From assembly GCA_910583675.1 (NCBI GenBank), contig CAJTYH010000032.1, forward strand, positions 1 through 33,154: 33,154 nucleotides of DNA, given 5' to 3'. Shown piece after piece: positions 7,815-14,949 of the stretch. Source of the DNA: an uncultured Muribaculaceae bacterium (GTDB lineage Bacteria; Bacteroidota; Bacteroidia; Bacteroidales; Muribaculaceae). The position numbers and the translations under genes were made by a program. The notes below the pieces were generated by a model. The model did not search any database. It was not told where the DNA came from and worked only from the letters and a program-made list of their open reading frames with translations. How positions within the stretch are numbered: position 1 is the stretch's first letter; each line of letters starts with the position of its first letter.

Positions 7815-8843
7815 TTGATAACCATAGAACAAAACAAGGATATCAGAGAAATGACCACATTCGGCCTCCCGGCCGAATGTGGCCGTTTCATTCAATATGA
7901 AAGCTCTGAGGACTTGCGTCAACTCCATCAGACAGGAGCACTTAAGGGCGCATTGCATATAGGGGGAGGAAGCAACCTGCTTTTTACCACCGGCCGATAC
8001 GACGGCACCGTACTACACTGTGCAAACCGCCAATACAATCTGTCAACGCCAGACGGGAACGGGAAAGTCCGACTTGAAGCGTCCGCCGGATGCATCCTTG
8101 ACGAACTATGCCGCATCTGTGCCGAGCGGAACCTATGGGGACTGGAAAACCTTTCCGGAATCCCCGGCGAGATCGGAGGAGCCGCCGTACAGAACGTAGG
8201 AGCTTACGGAGCCGAATTCAAAGATGTGGTGGAGCATGTCACCGTGTTTGACACCGAGACTGGAGAAACCTTCACCCTAAGCAACGAGGAATGCCGATAC
8301 GGATACAGGGATTCCATTTTCAAGCATATGGAAAGCCCAGGCAAACTGATAGTGACCGCTGCGACCATCCTGCTTGACACCTCTCCTCACCCCCGCCTGG
8401 ACTATGCTCCACTTAAAAAACTTTTCGGAGATACTCCTCTTCTCCGACCGACTCCAATGATGATGCGTGACGCCGTAATCCTGCTTCGCAACGGCAAATT
8501 GCCTGATCCCCGCAAGACCGGAAGCGCCGGGAGTTTCTTCAAGAACCCCGTACTCAGCAAACAGAGACACGAGTTGATGGAGAGCGTATTGAACAAAGAG
8601 ATTCCAGGTCATGTTACTTCTACGGGAGATATAAAGCTTTCTGCCGCATGGCTCATCGATCAGGCCGGATGCAAGTCTTTCAGTTGCGGAGGCGCTTCGG
8701 TATGGCAGACACAGCCCCTGGTGATAGTGAACGCAACCGGAGATGCCGCCGGCAAGGATGTCGTGACACTTGAATGCATGATCATAGATGCAGTGCGTCA
8801 GGCTTTCGGAGTGGAGCTTTCTCCCGAAGTGATTCACGTTTAA
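7815..8843 (+). CDS. murB: UDP-N-acetylenolpyruvoylglucosamine reductase (type I MurB)
   Basis: MurB reduces UDP-GlcNAc-enolpyruvate to UDP-MurNAc, the second committed step of peptidoglycan synthesis, using FAD and NADPH in the cytoplasm. The 342 residues include the N-terminal TTFGLPA segment, GGGSNLLF (FAD binding), NLSGIPGEIGGAAVQNVGAYG, YGYRDSIFK with the catalytic Arg, GSAGSFFKNP with the catalytic Ser, and a C-terminal SPEVIHV whose Glu is the third catalytic residue. Length and the YGYRDS motif mark the E. coli-like type I enzyme. The start is uncertain. The only in-frame codon far enough upstream of TTFG is TTG at 7815, and the in-frame ATG at 7851 would cut into the conserved N-terminus. 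A 10-codon frame from ATG 7786 ends on a TGA overlapping that TTG. murA follows. Confidence 0.93.
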   Translation: MITIEQNKDIREMTTFGLPAECGRFIQYESSEDLRQLHQTGALKGALHIGGGSNLLFTTGRYDGTVLHCANRQYNLSTPDGNGKVRLEASAGCILDELCRICAERNLWGLENLSGIPGEIGGAAVQNVGAYGAEFKDVVEHVTVFDTETGETFTLSNEECRYGYRDSIFKHMESPGKLIVTAATILLDTSPHPRLDYAPLKKLFGDTPLLRPTPMMMRDAVILLRNGKLPDPRKTGSAGSFFKNPVLSKQRHELMESVLNKEIPGHVTSTGDIKLSAAWLIDQAGCKSFSCGGASVWQTQPLVIVNATGDAAGKDVVTLECMIIDAVRQAFGVELSPEVIHV

Positions 8844-8920
8844 CTATCAATAAAGTTTCTTCCGACAACGACAAAAAGGAAAATAGGATTACCAGTCTAC
8901 CACAAAAAAGTTTACCCATC

Positions 8921-10255
8921 ATGAGTTCGTTCGTAATCGAGGGTGGCCGCACGCTAAGCGGCGAAATAATCCCCCAGGGAGCAAAAAATGAGGCGTTGCA
9001 AGTGATCAGCGCCACGCTGCTTACCGCATGTCCAGTGACCATATCCAACATTCCTGAAATAAGCGATGTCAGGAACCTAATAGGGATGCTTGAGAAAATG
9101 GGTGTAAAAGTCGTGCGACACAGCGCCGGGGAATACACATTCACCGCCGAAGAGATAGACGGGGAATATGTGCTCAGCGATGATTTCGTTAAGCGCAGCG
9201 CTGCTTTGCGCGGATCTGTTCTGATGGCCGGCCCGCTGCTGGGACGTCTCGGCAAGGCATATTTCCCGAAACCTGGGGGAGACAAGATCGGACGCCGCAA
9301 GGTAGACACCCATATCCAGGGATTCGTGAACCTTGGAGCAAGCTACGAATATGACTCCGCAAAGAAGGCCTACCTTCTGACAGCCCCGGAAGAGGGATTG
9401 AAAGGATGCAAGATGCTCCTTGACGAGGCTTCCGTCACAGGTACTGCGAACATCATAATGGCATCGGCATGCGCAAAGGGGGAGACTGTCATCTACAATG
9501 CCGCCTGTGAGCCATATGTGCAACAGCTATGCCGCCTTCTGAGCAGTATAGGATATAGGATCGAAGGGATCGGCTCCAATCTCGTAAAAGTCACAGGTAA
9601 CCGCAATCTTGCCACAAGCTGCCCGGAAAACCGAGAGATCACCCACCGCATCCTCCCCGACATGATAGAGGTCGGCAGTTTCATCGGCATGGCTGCGATT
9701 ACCAGAAGCGCGATAACCATCAAGAACGTATGCTACGACGAACTCGGCATCATACCCGAGAGCTTCCGACGCCTCGGCATAAGTCTGGAACAACGGGGAG
9801 ACGACATCTACGTACCGGCACAGGAAAGCTATGTAATAGACACCGCCCTTGACGGATCGATAATGAACATCGCCGATGCTCCGTGGCCAGGACTGACACC
9901 TGACTTGCTAAGTGTCCTGCTTGTGGTGGCTACACAATGCCAGGGAAGCGTACTGATCCACCAGAAGATGTTCGAGAGCCGCCTTTTCTTCGTTGACAGT
10001 CTCATAGACATGGGAGCACAGATAATACTCTGTGATCCCCACCGTGCAGTGGTAATAGGCCATGATCACCGCTTCACATTAAGAGCCAACCACATGGTAT
10101 CACCCGACATCCGTGCAGGTATAGCCCTGCTCCTTGCCGCAATGTCCGCCAAAGGGACAAGCACCATAGACAACATAGAGCAGATAGACCGGGGATACGA
10201 AGACATAGACGGCCGTCTCAATCGCCTGGGAGCCTCTATCCGCCGCATTCCATAA
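8921..10255 (+). CDS. murA: UDP-N-acetylglucosamine 1-carboxyvinyltransferase (MurA)
   Basis: MurA transfers enolpyruvate from PEP to UDP-GlcNAc, the first committed step of peptidoglycan synthesis. I place the start at ATG 8921 (MSSFVIEGGR, 444 residues); the frame stays open upstream into murB, but that extension lacks family similarity. Motifs include GAKNEALQ (Lys22, Asn23), KRSAALRGSVLMAGPLL and PGGDKIGRRKVDTHIQG. The catalytic-loop residue that is Cys115 in E. coli is Asp121 here (codon 9281-9283), a change known to give fosfomycin insensitivity in other bacteria. The gene follows murB by 77 bases, and the pair makes the first two steps of the pathway. A strong hairpin at 10284-10324 probably ends the transcript. 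Confidence 0.95.
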   Translation: MSSFVIEGGRTLSGEIIPQGAKNEALQVISATLLTACPVTISNIPEISDVRNLIGMLEKMGVKVVRHSAGEYTFTAEEIDGEYVLSDDFVKRSAALRGSVLMAGPLLGRLGKAYFPKPGGDKIGRRKVDTHIQGFVNLGASYEYDSAKKAYLLTAPEEGLKGCKMLLDEASVTGTANIIMASACAKGETVIYNAACEPYVQQLCRLLSSIGYRIEGIGSNLVKVTGNRNLATSCPENREITHRILPDMIEVGSFIGMAAITRSAITIKNVCYDELGIIPESFRRLGISLEQRGDDIYVPAQESYVIDTALDGSIMNIADAPWPGLTPDLLSVLLVVATQCQGSVLIHQKMFESRLFFVDSLIDMGAQIILCDPHRAVVIGHDHRFTLRANHMVSPDIRAGIALLLAAMSAKGTSTIDNIEQIDRGYEDIDGRLNRLGASIRRIP

Positions 10256-10283
10256 GTCACACAATACAAAATCCTGATATTTT

Positions 10284-10324
10284 AAGTGCCCCAATAGTTC
10301 ATCGAAGGACATATTGGGGCACTT
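10284..10324 (+). terminator. Long hairpin terminator after murA
   Basis: AAGTGCCCCAATA (10284-10296) and TATTGGGGCACTT (10312-10324) are exact 13-bp inverted repeats around a 15-base loop. The stem begins 28 bases after the murA stop. No T run beyond TT follows, so it may act as a transcript end-stabilising hairpin as much as a classical terminator. Confidence 0.65.
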
Positions 10325-10411
10325 GGAATATCCGCGCCGACATATTTTTGACTATAGGGGAGATTATTGGCTTATTTGTCGAAATACGGATTTTTTTCCA
10401 TAATTTATCCT

Positions 10412-10419
10412 TAACTTTG
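10412..10419 (+). promoter_or_regulatory. Predicted -7 box of the nhaD promoter
   Basis: TAACTTTG matches TAnnTTTG exactly and is the same octamer as the predicted nqr -7 box. A good -33 TTG at the right distance is missing. A small dyad, AGCCG (10424-10428) and CGGCT (10432-10436), covers the expected start site and could be an operator. The leader to the ATG at 10536 would be about 110 nt. Confidence 0.45.
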
Positions 10420-10535
10420 TATCAGCCGATCCGGCTAACACATAATTAGTCCTTACCTTATAATTAATTACCCAAACTTGCCGGAAAGAGTCATCGCCCT
10501 ATCTCCGGCACCATTCCCAATTCCTTCAAAACGTT

Positions 10536-11885
10536 ATGATTACCTTTATGATCGTAGTGTTCGTTGCCGGCTATCTGATGATAGCTCTCGAACATGTGCT
10601 CAACATCAACAAGGCGACTTTTGCCCTTATGATGAGCGGCATACTCTGGGCTGCCTACTCGCTTTGCTCCCACGATCCCAACCTGTCGGAAGACCTGATT
10701 GTAGCCCTGGGAGATACCTGCGAGATAATAGTGTTCCTGATAGGCGCAATGACAATAGTAGAGCTAATTGACCGTTATGGAGGATTCAACATACTGGTTC
10801 ACAAAATAAAAGCCGGCAACAAGCGCGGCCTTATGTGGGTAATGGCATTTGTGGCTTTCTTTCTTTCGAGCATACTTGACAACATGACCACTACCATCAT
10901 CATGGTAATGATGCTCAGGAGAATGCTCTCAAATGTCAAGGAAAGATGGATTTTCGCCTGTGTGATAGTGTTGGCTGCAAACAGCGGTGGCGCATGGTCT
11001 CCCATCGGAGATATAACGACCATCATGTTATGGATGAAAAACTACGTATCCTCCTTCGACCTCATCATCAACCTGCTCATCCCCTCACTCATTTCCATGG
11101 TGATCCCCACATGGATAGCCACACATTACATAAAGAACGAGGCTGTGGAAGAGCTTAATTCCAACGACCCACGAATAGGATACGAGGTATCGCGCCATCA
11201 CCGCGGACTATCGAAGCTCATATTGACCTGCGGTGTCGCCGGGCTGCTGTTCGTCCCCATCTTCAAATCCACGACGCATCTTCCTCCCTACATGGGAATA
11301 TTGATCTCCCTCGGCTTCCTATGGCTCCTCACCGAACTGATAGTGCGCCATTACAGGCTTGACGGCAAGATGGAGGGACGTATCTCACAAGTCGTGCGCC
11401 ACATAGACATGTCCACCATCCTGTTCTTTCTCGGGATACTACTTTCAGTGGGAGCGCTTCAGCAAGCGGGCATCCTCAACCATCTCGCGCATTGGCTTGA
11501 CTCCACCTTCCATCAGCCCTACGTAATCAACGGCATCATAGGTGTGCTTTCATCCATAATAGACAACGTTCCGCTGGTAGCCGCCTGCATGAACATGTAT
11601 CCGGTAGCCTCTGAATCCATGATCGCCACTGCCGCAGATCCTTCGTGGACGGCGCTATTCGTGGAGGACGGACTTTTCTGGCACCTGCTCACATTCTGTG
11701 CAGGAGTAGGTGGATCACTCCTCATCATCGGTTCCGCAGCCGGCGTAGTGGCCATGGGAATAGAGAAAATCCCGTTCCTGTGGTATGCCAAACGGATTAC
11801 GTGGCTGGCATTCCTGGGATATGTAGCCGGCATGGTATGCATATGGATTGAGGCGCTACTTTTCCCTCACCTCCCCATTGTCTGA
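10536..11885 (+). CDS. nhaD: NhaD-type Na+/H+ antiporter
   Basis: This 449-residue polytopic inner-membrane protein belongs to the ion transporter superfamily and exchanges Na+ (or Li+) for H+. Family signatures are SILDNMTTTIIMVMM (about residues 111-125), NSGGAWSPIGDITTIMLW (about 149-166) and, in the second half, SSIIDNVPLVAACMN (about 339-353). The buried Asp residues in the SxxDN motifs are expected to bind cations. Hydrophobic segments run along the whole length. The ATG at 10536 gives a normal NhaD N-terminus ending in the first helix. The gene appears monocistronic, with its own -7 box and downstream hairpins. Together with nqr it suggests active sodium cycling. Confidence 0.92.
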   Translation: MITFMIVVFVAGYLMIALEHVLNINKATFALMMSGILWAAYSLCSHDPNLSEDLIVALGDTCEIIVFLIGAMTIVELIDRYGGFNILVHKIKAGNKRGLMWVMAFVAFFLSSILDNMTTTIIMVMMLRRMLSNVKERWIFACVIVLAANSGGAWSPIGDITTIMLWMKNYVSSFDLIINLLIPSLISMVIPTWIATHYIKNEAVEELNSNDPRIGYEVSRHHRGLSKLILTCGVAGLLFVPIFKSTTHLPPYMGILISLGFLWLLTELIVRHYRLDGKMEGRISQVVRHIDMSTILFFLGILLSVGALQQAGILNHLAHWLDSTFHQPYVINGIIGVLSSIIDNVPLVAACMNMYPVASESMIATAADPSWTALFVEDGLFWHLLTFCAGVGGSLLIIGSAAGVVAMGIEKIPFLWYAKRITWLAFLGYVAGMVCIWIEALLFPHLPIV

Positions 11886-11904
11886 AACATACTGATATGA
11901 ATAT

Positions 11905-11934
11905 CGCCTCCTTGGATAACTATTCCGGGAGGCG
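11905..11934 (+). terminator. Hairpin after nhaD
   Basis: CGCCTCC (11905-11911) pairs with GGAGGCG (11928-11934) around 16 bases, starting 19 bases after the nhaD stop. No T run follows, and a second inverted repeat starts four bases later. Likely part of the transcript end. Confidence 0.4.
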
Positions 11935-11937
11935 GTT

Positions 11938-11972
11938 GTTATTCATATGGGGGTTCTCCTCATATGAATAAC
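11938..11972 (+). repeat. Perfect 12-bp inverted repeat upstream of the small gene at 11999
   Basis: GTTATTCATATG (11938-11949) and CATATGAATAAC (11961-11972) are exact inverted repeats around an 11-base spacer. The right arm ends 26 bases before the ATG at 11999. It may be the second hairpin of the nhaD terminator or an operator for the small gene. No TAnnTTTG box is visible between it and the ATG. Confidence 0.5.
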
Positions 11973-11998
11973 AAATAATCATTTAAAACCAGGGAAAA

Positions 11999-12235
11999 AT
12001 GAACGACAGACTCAGTTACTGCGAGAAAAAAGATTTGCCAGACTCCGTATTCGGCCTCCCGCAACGACGTGAATATCCCATGCCGGATGCCGCCCATGTC
12101 AGGGCAGCCGAAGCATATTTCCGCTATTGCCCTGAAGACCTCAAGCCGCAACTTGCACGCGCCATACTGTCACGTGCAAAAGAATTCGGGGTCGACGTGG
12201 AAAGTCCGGTAGTGCTCTCCTATGCAGATCAGTGA
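11999..12235 (+). CDS. Small conserved-looking protein with phage-like LPDSxFGLP/YPMPD motif
   Basis: The 78-residue acidic, soluble product has no signal peptide or membrane helix. Its centre reads DLPDSVFGLPQRREYPMPD (residues 12-30), followed by AAHVRAAEAYFRYCPEDLKPQLARAIL and a C-terminal SRAKEFGVDVESP. From memory, this order (LPxxxFGLP, YPMPD, HVxxAxxxF, then a helix of the LAxxIxxxAKEFGV kind) resembles small domains attached to phage capsid or scaffold-related proteins and annotated DUF6582 or unnamed. Here it stands alone with no phage genes nearby. A 7-bp hairpin lies directly after the stop. Coding status is supported by the ordered motif and the framing by two inverted repeats; function is unknown. 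Confidence 0.7.
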   Translation: MNDRLSYCEKKDLPDSVFGLPQRREYPMPDAAHVRAAEAYFRYCPEDLKPQLARAILSRAKEFGVDVESPVVLSYADQ

Positions 12236-12236
12236 T

Positions 12237-12253
12237 AGCCCTACAATAGGGCT
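12237..12253 (+). terminator. Short hairpin directly after the small gene
   Basis: AGCCCTA (12237-12243) and TAGGGCT (12247-12253) pair perfectly around CAA, beginning two bases after the TGA stop. No T run follows. Probably a transcript-end hairpin. Confidence 0.45.
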
Positions 12254-12283
12254 GTCCATAGCATTTCTATTAATTTAACCTAA

Positions 12284-12328
12284 ATTGCGGCAATCCTTAC
12301 AAAATTAATTTTAAGGATTGTGGGCAAT
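12284..12328 (+). promoter_or_regulatory. Large dyad overlapping the acyltransferase promoter
   Basis: CAATCCTTA (12291-12299) and TAAGGATTG (12312-12320) are exact 9-bp inverted repeats. Outside them ATTGC (12284-12288) pairs with GCAAT (12324-12328) across a 2/3-base internal gap. The centre contains the palindrome AAAATTAATTTT. The right half covers the predicted -33 region of the promoter at 12309-12340. It could be an operator for a dimeric regulator, or a terminator hairpin of the upstream gene placed on the promoter. Confidence 0.5.
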
Positions 12329-12340
12329 TAGTTAACTTTG
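12309..12340 (+). promoter_or_regulatory. Predicted promoter for the acyltransferase-phosphoesterase operon
   Basis: TAACTTTG (12333-12340) matches the -7 consensus exactly. A partial -33 (TTTT, 12309-12312) lies 20 bp upstream. Transcription would begin near 12347, about 127 nt before the ATG at 12474. Confidence 0.5.
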
Positions 12341-12366
12341 TCCCTAAATTCCCCTCTTTCGGGTGT

Positions 12367-12387
12367 GGGTGCCGCTTTGCGGCACCC
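12367..12387 (+). promoter_or_regulatory. 9-bp hairpin in the acyltransferase 5' leader
   Basis: GGGTGCCGC (12367-12375) and GCGGCACCC (12379-12387) pair perfectly around TTT, about 20 bases after the predicted transcription start, followed by TTAAAG. It is GC-rich and stable but lacks a T run, so a 5' stability hairpin is likelier than an attenuator. Confidence 0.45.
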
Positions 12388-12473
12388 TTAAAGCATGTTT
12401 GTATCACAACTCTCCTGAAACGGAATTCATATGCCATAAGGAGTTTGTGACCATACCTAAGCCAATTCACAAC

Positions 12474-13643
12474 ATGAAGGAAGAATTTAATGACATAGCC
12501 CCTTACGAAGACAGTGCGTTTCAAGACTACATGGCAAGACTTGTAAAAGAGCCAGGATTTGAAAACGCGATAAAATATGTGATGCCTGAAGCCGATTACA
12601 ACGACATCGTAAAGGATCTGCTCCAGATAAAGGGGAAAGACGAGTTCCAGAAGAAAATAATGTTCGGCATACTGCTGCTACTTGAGCGTATGACCACATC
12701 CGGCGTAACGGATTCCGGACTTGACAACCTGAAACCCGGCACAAGCTCATTATTCATAACCAACCATCGCGACATAGTGCTTGATGCCTCATTTCTGGGG
12801 CTCGCAATGATCCGTAAAGGCCTTCCTGCACAAGAGGTAGCGTTAGGGGACAACCTTCTGATATATGACTGGATCGAAGATCTCGTGCGCCTTAACAAGG
12901 GGATAATCGTCAAACGCAATTTGCGTATGACAAAGGCGCTTGAAGCAGCAAAACAACTGTCTGCCTACATCCATTACTGCATAAGGGAGAAACAAGAGTC
13001 TGTCTGGATCGCACAACGCGAAGGACGTGCCAAAGACTCAAATGACGTGACGCAGGAGAGCGTCATAAAAATGCTTGCTTTGGGAGGTGACGGAGAAAAC
13101 ATCGTGGAACGTCTGATGGAACTTCACATCATACCCACCTCGATCTCATACGAATATGATCCCAACGACTATCTTAAGGCGCGTGAATTCCTTGCACGTC
13201 GCAGAGATCCAGAATTCAAGAAATCACAACGCGACGACCTTTTCAGCATGGAGACCGGCATCCTCCAGTTCAAGGGACATGTACATTTCGCAGCCGGAAA
13301 ATGCCTCAATGGCCGACTTGAAAAGCTTATCGGCAACCCCGACAAGGTAGAGATCGTGCGCAAAGTCTGCGCAATGATCGACCATGACATACATTTAGGT
13401 TACAAGATATTCCCTCTCAACTACATCGCCTACGACCGGGTGGAGAACTGCTCACGATTTGAAGACAAGTACACCGCAGAGGACGTCAAAGGATTCGACG
13501 ACTACCTTAATCGCCAATTGGACAAAGTAGATCTTCCAGACGTCACGGAAGAAGAACGCGAGTTCATGCGCAAGTCCATACTCACAATGTATGCCAACCC
13601 CCTGCGCAATCAACTGGCCGCACAAGAAAAGGAAAATTCATAA
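12474..13643 (+). CDS. PlsC-like 1-acyl-glycerol-3-phosphate acyltransferase family protein
   Basis: The 389-residue product resembles the glycerophospholipid acyltransferases that use acyl-CoA or acyl-ACP. The catalytic motif region is TNHRDIVLDASFLG (about residues 96-109), and WIAQREGRAKDSND (about 178-191) occupies the place of the EGTRS block. The classical NHx4D becomes His98 with Asp104 (five residues between), or His98/Asp100 if HRD is used. The N-terminal ~70 residues are polar and probably cytoplasmic. The open frame begins at 12363, but ATG 12474 gives the more natural start; a GTG at 12447, preceded at short distance by AAGGAG (12438-12443), is an alternative. A metallophosphoesterase gene follows by 34 bases. 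Acyl acceptor unknown. Confidence 0.8.
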   Translation: MKEEFNDIAPYEDSAFQDYMARLVKEPGFENAIKYVMPEADYNDIVKDLLQIKGKDEFQKKIMFGILLLLERMTTSGVTDSGLDNLKPGTSSLFITNHRDIVLDASFLGLAMIRKGLPAQEVALGDNLLIYDWIEDLVRLNKGIIVKRNLRMTKALEAAKQLSAYIHYCIREKQESVWIAQREGRAKDSNDVTQESVIKMLALGGDGENIVERLMELHIIPTSISYEYDPNDYLKAREFLARRRDPEFKKSQRDDLFSMETGILQFKGHVHFAAGKCLNGRLEKLIGNPDKVEIVRKVCAMIDHDIHLGYKIFPLNYIAYDRVENCSRFEDKYTAEDVKGFDDYLNRQLDKVDLPDVTEEEREFMRKSILTMYANPLRNQLAAQEKENS

Positions 13644-13677
13644 AAAGACCATCCACACCCAACCCAATACGCCCCTG

Positions 13678-14862
13678 ATGCGAGCACCATTCCTTATACT
13701 GTTTATAATTCTTATGATCAACCTGTTTGTTGATCTATATATCTATACACAGTGTAAACGACGGTGCAACTCAAAAAGATGGGCGAAACTACAGAAAGCC
13801 ACATCCCTGGCACTCATCCTGGTAATGATTGCCGAGATGGCCATTCCTGCGAAAGAGGGCTGTCAAGCCATGTTGCTTGCCAAAATGTGGATCCTCTTTG
13901 CATATCTTACGATATACATACCCAAATACCTGGCCGTTGTATTTGACATAATCGCATCAATCCCGCGCTTATGGCACCACAAGAGACTTAGATGGCTTAC
14001 CTGCACCGGAATGGCACTCTCCATAGTCGTTTTCGCATCACTATGGTGGGGTGCGCTTGTCAACCGGTACCGTATACAGGTCAAGGAGGTAAACATAGAG
14101 GTGGCAGGATTGCCGCCGTCATTTGACGGCTTCAGGATCGTCCAATTCTCAGACTTGCATACGGGCACATTCGGTAGAGACACCGCATTCGTAGCCAAAA
14201 TGGTAGACCGTATCAATTCGCTTGATGCAGATGTCATAGTCTTCACAGGCGACATGGTCAACCGACAGAGCGATGAAATGTTGCCTTTCATATCTCCATT
14301 GTCAAGACTTAAGTCTCCAGAAGGGACTTATGCCATCCTCGGCAACCACGACTACGGGGATTACAAGAACTGGCCTGACGAGAAGGCCAAACAGGACAAC
14401 ATGGAATCCCTATATGAAGCCTACAATGCAGCCGGCATCAATCTTCTGCGCAACGACTACCGTTGGCTACGTAACGGGACGGACTCCATAGCCTTGATCG
14501 GTGTAGAAAACATCGGCGATCCCCCCTTCAAGACATATGGCTCCCTCAAGAGATCTTATCCGGATCTGTCCGATGCCAATATGAAAATCCTCCTTACACA
14601 CAATCCACAACACTGGGTCGACTCCATTGCAGGACACAAGGGAGTAAATATCCCTTTGACATTGTCGGGACATACACATGCAATGCAAATGGAAATCGGA
14701 GGTTTCTCACCGGGACAATTCAGGTACCCCACATGGGGCGGTCTTTATTCCGACAACACCGCCCATGAACTTTACGTGAACATCGGAGCCGGTACGGTCG
14801 GGGTGCCAATGCGCCTGGGTGCGACTCCTGAGATCACCGTCCTGACCCTACGGTCGAAATAA
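13678..14862 (+). CDS. Membrane-anchored calcineurin-like metallophosphoesterase (YkuE-like)
   Basis: The 394-residue protein has about four N-terminal hydrophobic segments (near 4-22, 43-59, 69-92 and 107-127) followed by a metallophosphoesterase domain. The two-metal site motifs are all present: FSDLHTG (Asp159, His161), FTGDMVN (Asp192), LGNHDYGD (Asn224, His225), LTHNP (His309) and LSGHTHAMQ (His332, His334). Similar membrane-bound enzymes include YkuE/YaeI-type phosphodiesterases and UDP-diacylglucosamine hydrolase-like proteins, so a lipid-linked phosphoester is plausible. The domain side of the membrane is not settled. I chose ATG 13678; the frame opens at 13591 inside the upstream gene but that extension is not hydrophobic or conserved-looking. 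It probably shares the acyltransferase transcript. Confidence 0.85.
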   Translation: MRAPFLILFIILMINLFVDLYIYTQCKRRCNSKRWAKLQKATSLALILVMIAEMAIPAKEGCQAMLLAKMWILFAYLTIYIPKYLAVVFDIIASIPRLWHHKRLRWLTCTGMALSIVVFASLWWGALVNRYRIQVKEVNIEVAGLPPSFDGFRIVQFSDLHTGTFGRDTAFVAKMVDRINSLDADVIVFTGDMVNRQSDEMLPFISPLSRLKSPEGTYAILGNHDYGDYKNWPDEKAKQDNMESLYEAYNAAGINLLRNDYRWLRNGTDSIALIGVENIGDPPFKTYGSLKRSYPDLSDANMKILLTHNPQHWVDSIAGHKGVNIPLTLSGHTHAMQMEIGGFSPGQFRYPTWGGLYSDNTAHELYVNIGAGTVGVPMRLGATPEITVLTLRSK

Positions 14863-14949
14863 TCCACATGAAACTCCAGCTGCACTCCGGCAGAGAAATG
14901 ATTATCTTATCACATTCACGGCAAAACCCGGTTATTACAAATCCCTTCT

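Noticed and set aside
8774..8920. 49-codon extension of murA into the end of murB
   Set aside because: It lacks family similarity; MurA proteins begin close to the xFxIEGG segment, which starts at ATG 8921.
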